Below, one piece after another: positions 62,651 through 64,000 of a DNA stretch of 64,000 nt. A model generated the notes under the pieces. The model was not told the DNA's origin and made no database searches. It saw only the letters and a list, made by a program, of their open reading frames with translations. A program made the translations under genes and the position numbers. The stretch comes from Montifringilla adamsi. Taxonomy: Eukaryota > Chordata > Aves > Passeriformes > Passeridae. How positions within the stretch are numbered: the stretch's first letter is position 1; each line of letters begins with the position of its first letter. Location of the stretch: assembly GCA_017590115.1 (NCBI GenBank), contig JAGGNK010008559.1, positions 5,883,888-5,947,887 of the forward strand. Reading direction: 5' to 3'.

Positions 62651-64000
62651 AAACAAATTTGGTCTAAATATTTGCTGTATTAGCTATGGACCTGCTGGTC
62701 ACAGAGTTGCTTGACCTGTTCATCTGGTTGTGGAATTGTTTTGTTTGATAACAAAGTTTAACAGTAGAGCTGGAGAAAAATACCACAAAAGGCAGTGTGA
62801 TTCCACTTGCAGCACTACCCAGCACTGGTTTTGTCAGCGTACAGCATGTAGAAACAGAGTTATTCTTTGGGACAATAATTGATGCTACATACTGCTTTAG
62901 GGAACTGCCTGCAACTTGTTTTCTTCCATAATGAGAGGACAGTTTAGCAAATGAATTAAAGCTTTCTATCCTGATGTGCAGGTGTGCAATAGGACAACAA
63001 TGAATTCATAATTAGGTGGATAGGTTTTCTCTCACTCCTCCCTGCTCCACAAACAAGCAAGACTAAGCCATTTGTTGAGCTTCATTTGGTTTTAGAACAG
63101 CTTTGATGATTCAAGTAATACTCAACTCAAATTAGCACCACGGTCTCTTATCCAGCTCTGTTGAACTAAAAATTGAAGACAGTATTATTAGCAAACAGCA
63201 GTAAAAGTCTGTCTGTTAAACATAACTTATTTTATCAAACACCAGAAAGATTTACTGTGATTTACTACTTAATTACAGCTATAGAAGAAGTCCACTCTTT
63301 GTGGTTTTTCCTTATATTTTTTTCTGTGGGGTTTTGGGAAAGTTTATCTCAGAATTAGGCCATGGGTGACAGCCACCCTACCAGATTTGACGAGGAGGAA
63401 GCATTCCTCTATAGGAAACCTGAAGCGCACAACACTTGTAGGCAAAGTTCAGAAGTACAATTTATCAAAATCTGTGAAAAGAACACAAATGCTGGTGACA
63501 GGTTAAGGTCATCTGGTCACTTTTTAACTTTCAAGCACTTAATTTTGCAAGCCTGTCTGTGCTAGCAGACATATTGAATAATATCAAAGGTTTTGTGAAG
63601 ACTTTGGGAAAAAAGTTACCTCAATAAGCCACGTGAATGCCATGGAATATGCAGAAATCTTATGGATTTCTCATGCCTTTCTTTCATTTTATTAACATTA
63701 ACATACTAAAGTTTGTTCTCCAGTCATGGATGTGCACCTGTAGCTTCACGTTCCCTTTGGGAGATCATTTGGGACAAGAGAATTAACAGTGTATAGCTAT
63801 GAGACATTCTGTCTTGAAATAACAATTGTAATTGCCACGTTTACTAGAAAGATATTAATTGACAAAGCCCAGCATAAATTTTGGAATCCCAAAGGGAAGA
63901 ACTGGAAAGACAGACAAGACTCTACATTGGCCATGGGCATGTGGGCATTTAATTGCTCTAGTAATTTTTTCAACTGATGGAAGACAGCATTTATCCAGTA

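Larger units (their letters stand above)
42811..64000. other. Distal 5' flank, no gene recognised
   Basis: No coding exon or RNA gene was recognised in this 21 kb. It holds the 43 kb repeat block, two LTR fragments, microsatellites and a 23-bp tandem duplication, listed separately. The longest frame, 162 codons on the minus strand at 54918-54430, has no recognisable domain. Confidence 0.6.

Noticed and set aside
29251..64000. A second gene divergent from JADE1
   Set aside because: No exon matching any known protein was recognised. A non-coding RNA cannot be excluded from sequence alone.

Overview
The window is vertebrate nuclear DNA and almost certainly avian. It is intron-rich and AT-leaning, with one large CpG island, a 2.3 kb CR1 LINE, avian-type ERV LTR fragments, many poly-A/T tracts and microsatellites, and one assembly gap. 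No bacterial, plasmid or organellar features are visible. Most open frames of 60-130 codons are chance frames in non-coding DNA.

The only protein-coding gene I can support is the 5' part of JADE1 (PHF17), read on the minus strand. Three consecutive coding exons were reconstructed by eye with intact splice signals and matching phases: 19446..19395 (start codon), 6020..5938 and 2604..2447. Together they encode about the first 97 residues. The next exon, with the PHD fingers and the rest of the gene, would lie left of position 1 and is not in the window. The probable promoter and non-coding first exon(s) lie in a CpG island at about 26.03-29.25 kb. The best exon-1 donor is at 25990/25989, giving a first intron of about 6.5 kb. 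JADE1 is a scaffold subunit of the HBO1/KAT7 histone acetyltransferase complex.

Layout: 1-2446 partial intron; 2447-2604 exon; 2605-5937 intron; 5938-6020 exon; 6021-19394 a 13.4 kb intron with a 5'-truncated, dead CR1 (about 11.78-14.06 kb) and the first copy of a local duplication; 19395-19472 exon with the start codon; 19473-25989 intron; 25990 to about 26.7 kb putative first exon with a 129-bp-period tandem duplication; CpG island to about 29.25 kb with a 26-N gap; 29.25-64 kb 5' flank with no recognisable gene. The flank holds two MIR-like SINE remnants, a short CR1 3' end, two LTR fragments, several short tandem duplications and an unusual roughly 0.9 kb degenerate, partly self-complementary AT-rich repeat at 42.8-43.7 kb.

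I found no convincing undescribed system. The items most worth a second look are the in-frame duplication in the JADE1 leader (duplication or assembly error), the self-complementary repeat at 43 kb, and the multiple possible JADE1 first-exon donors in the CpG island.
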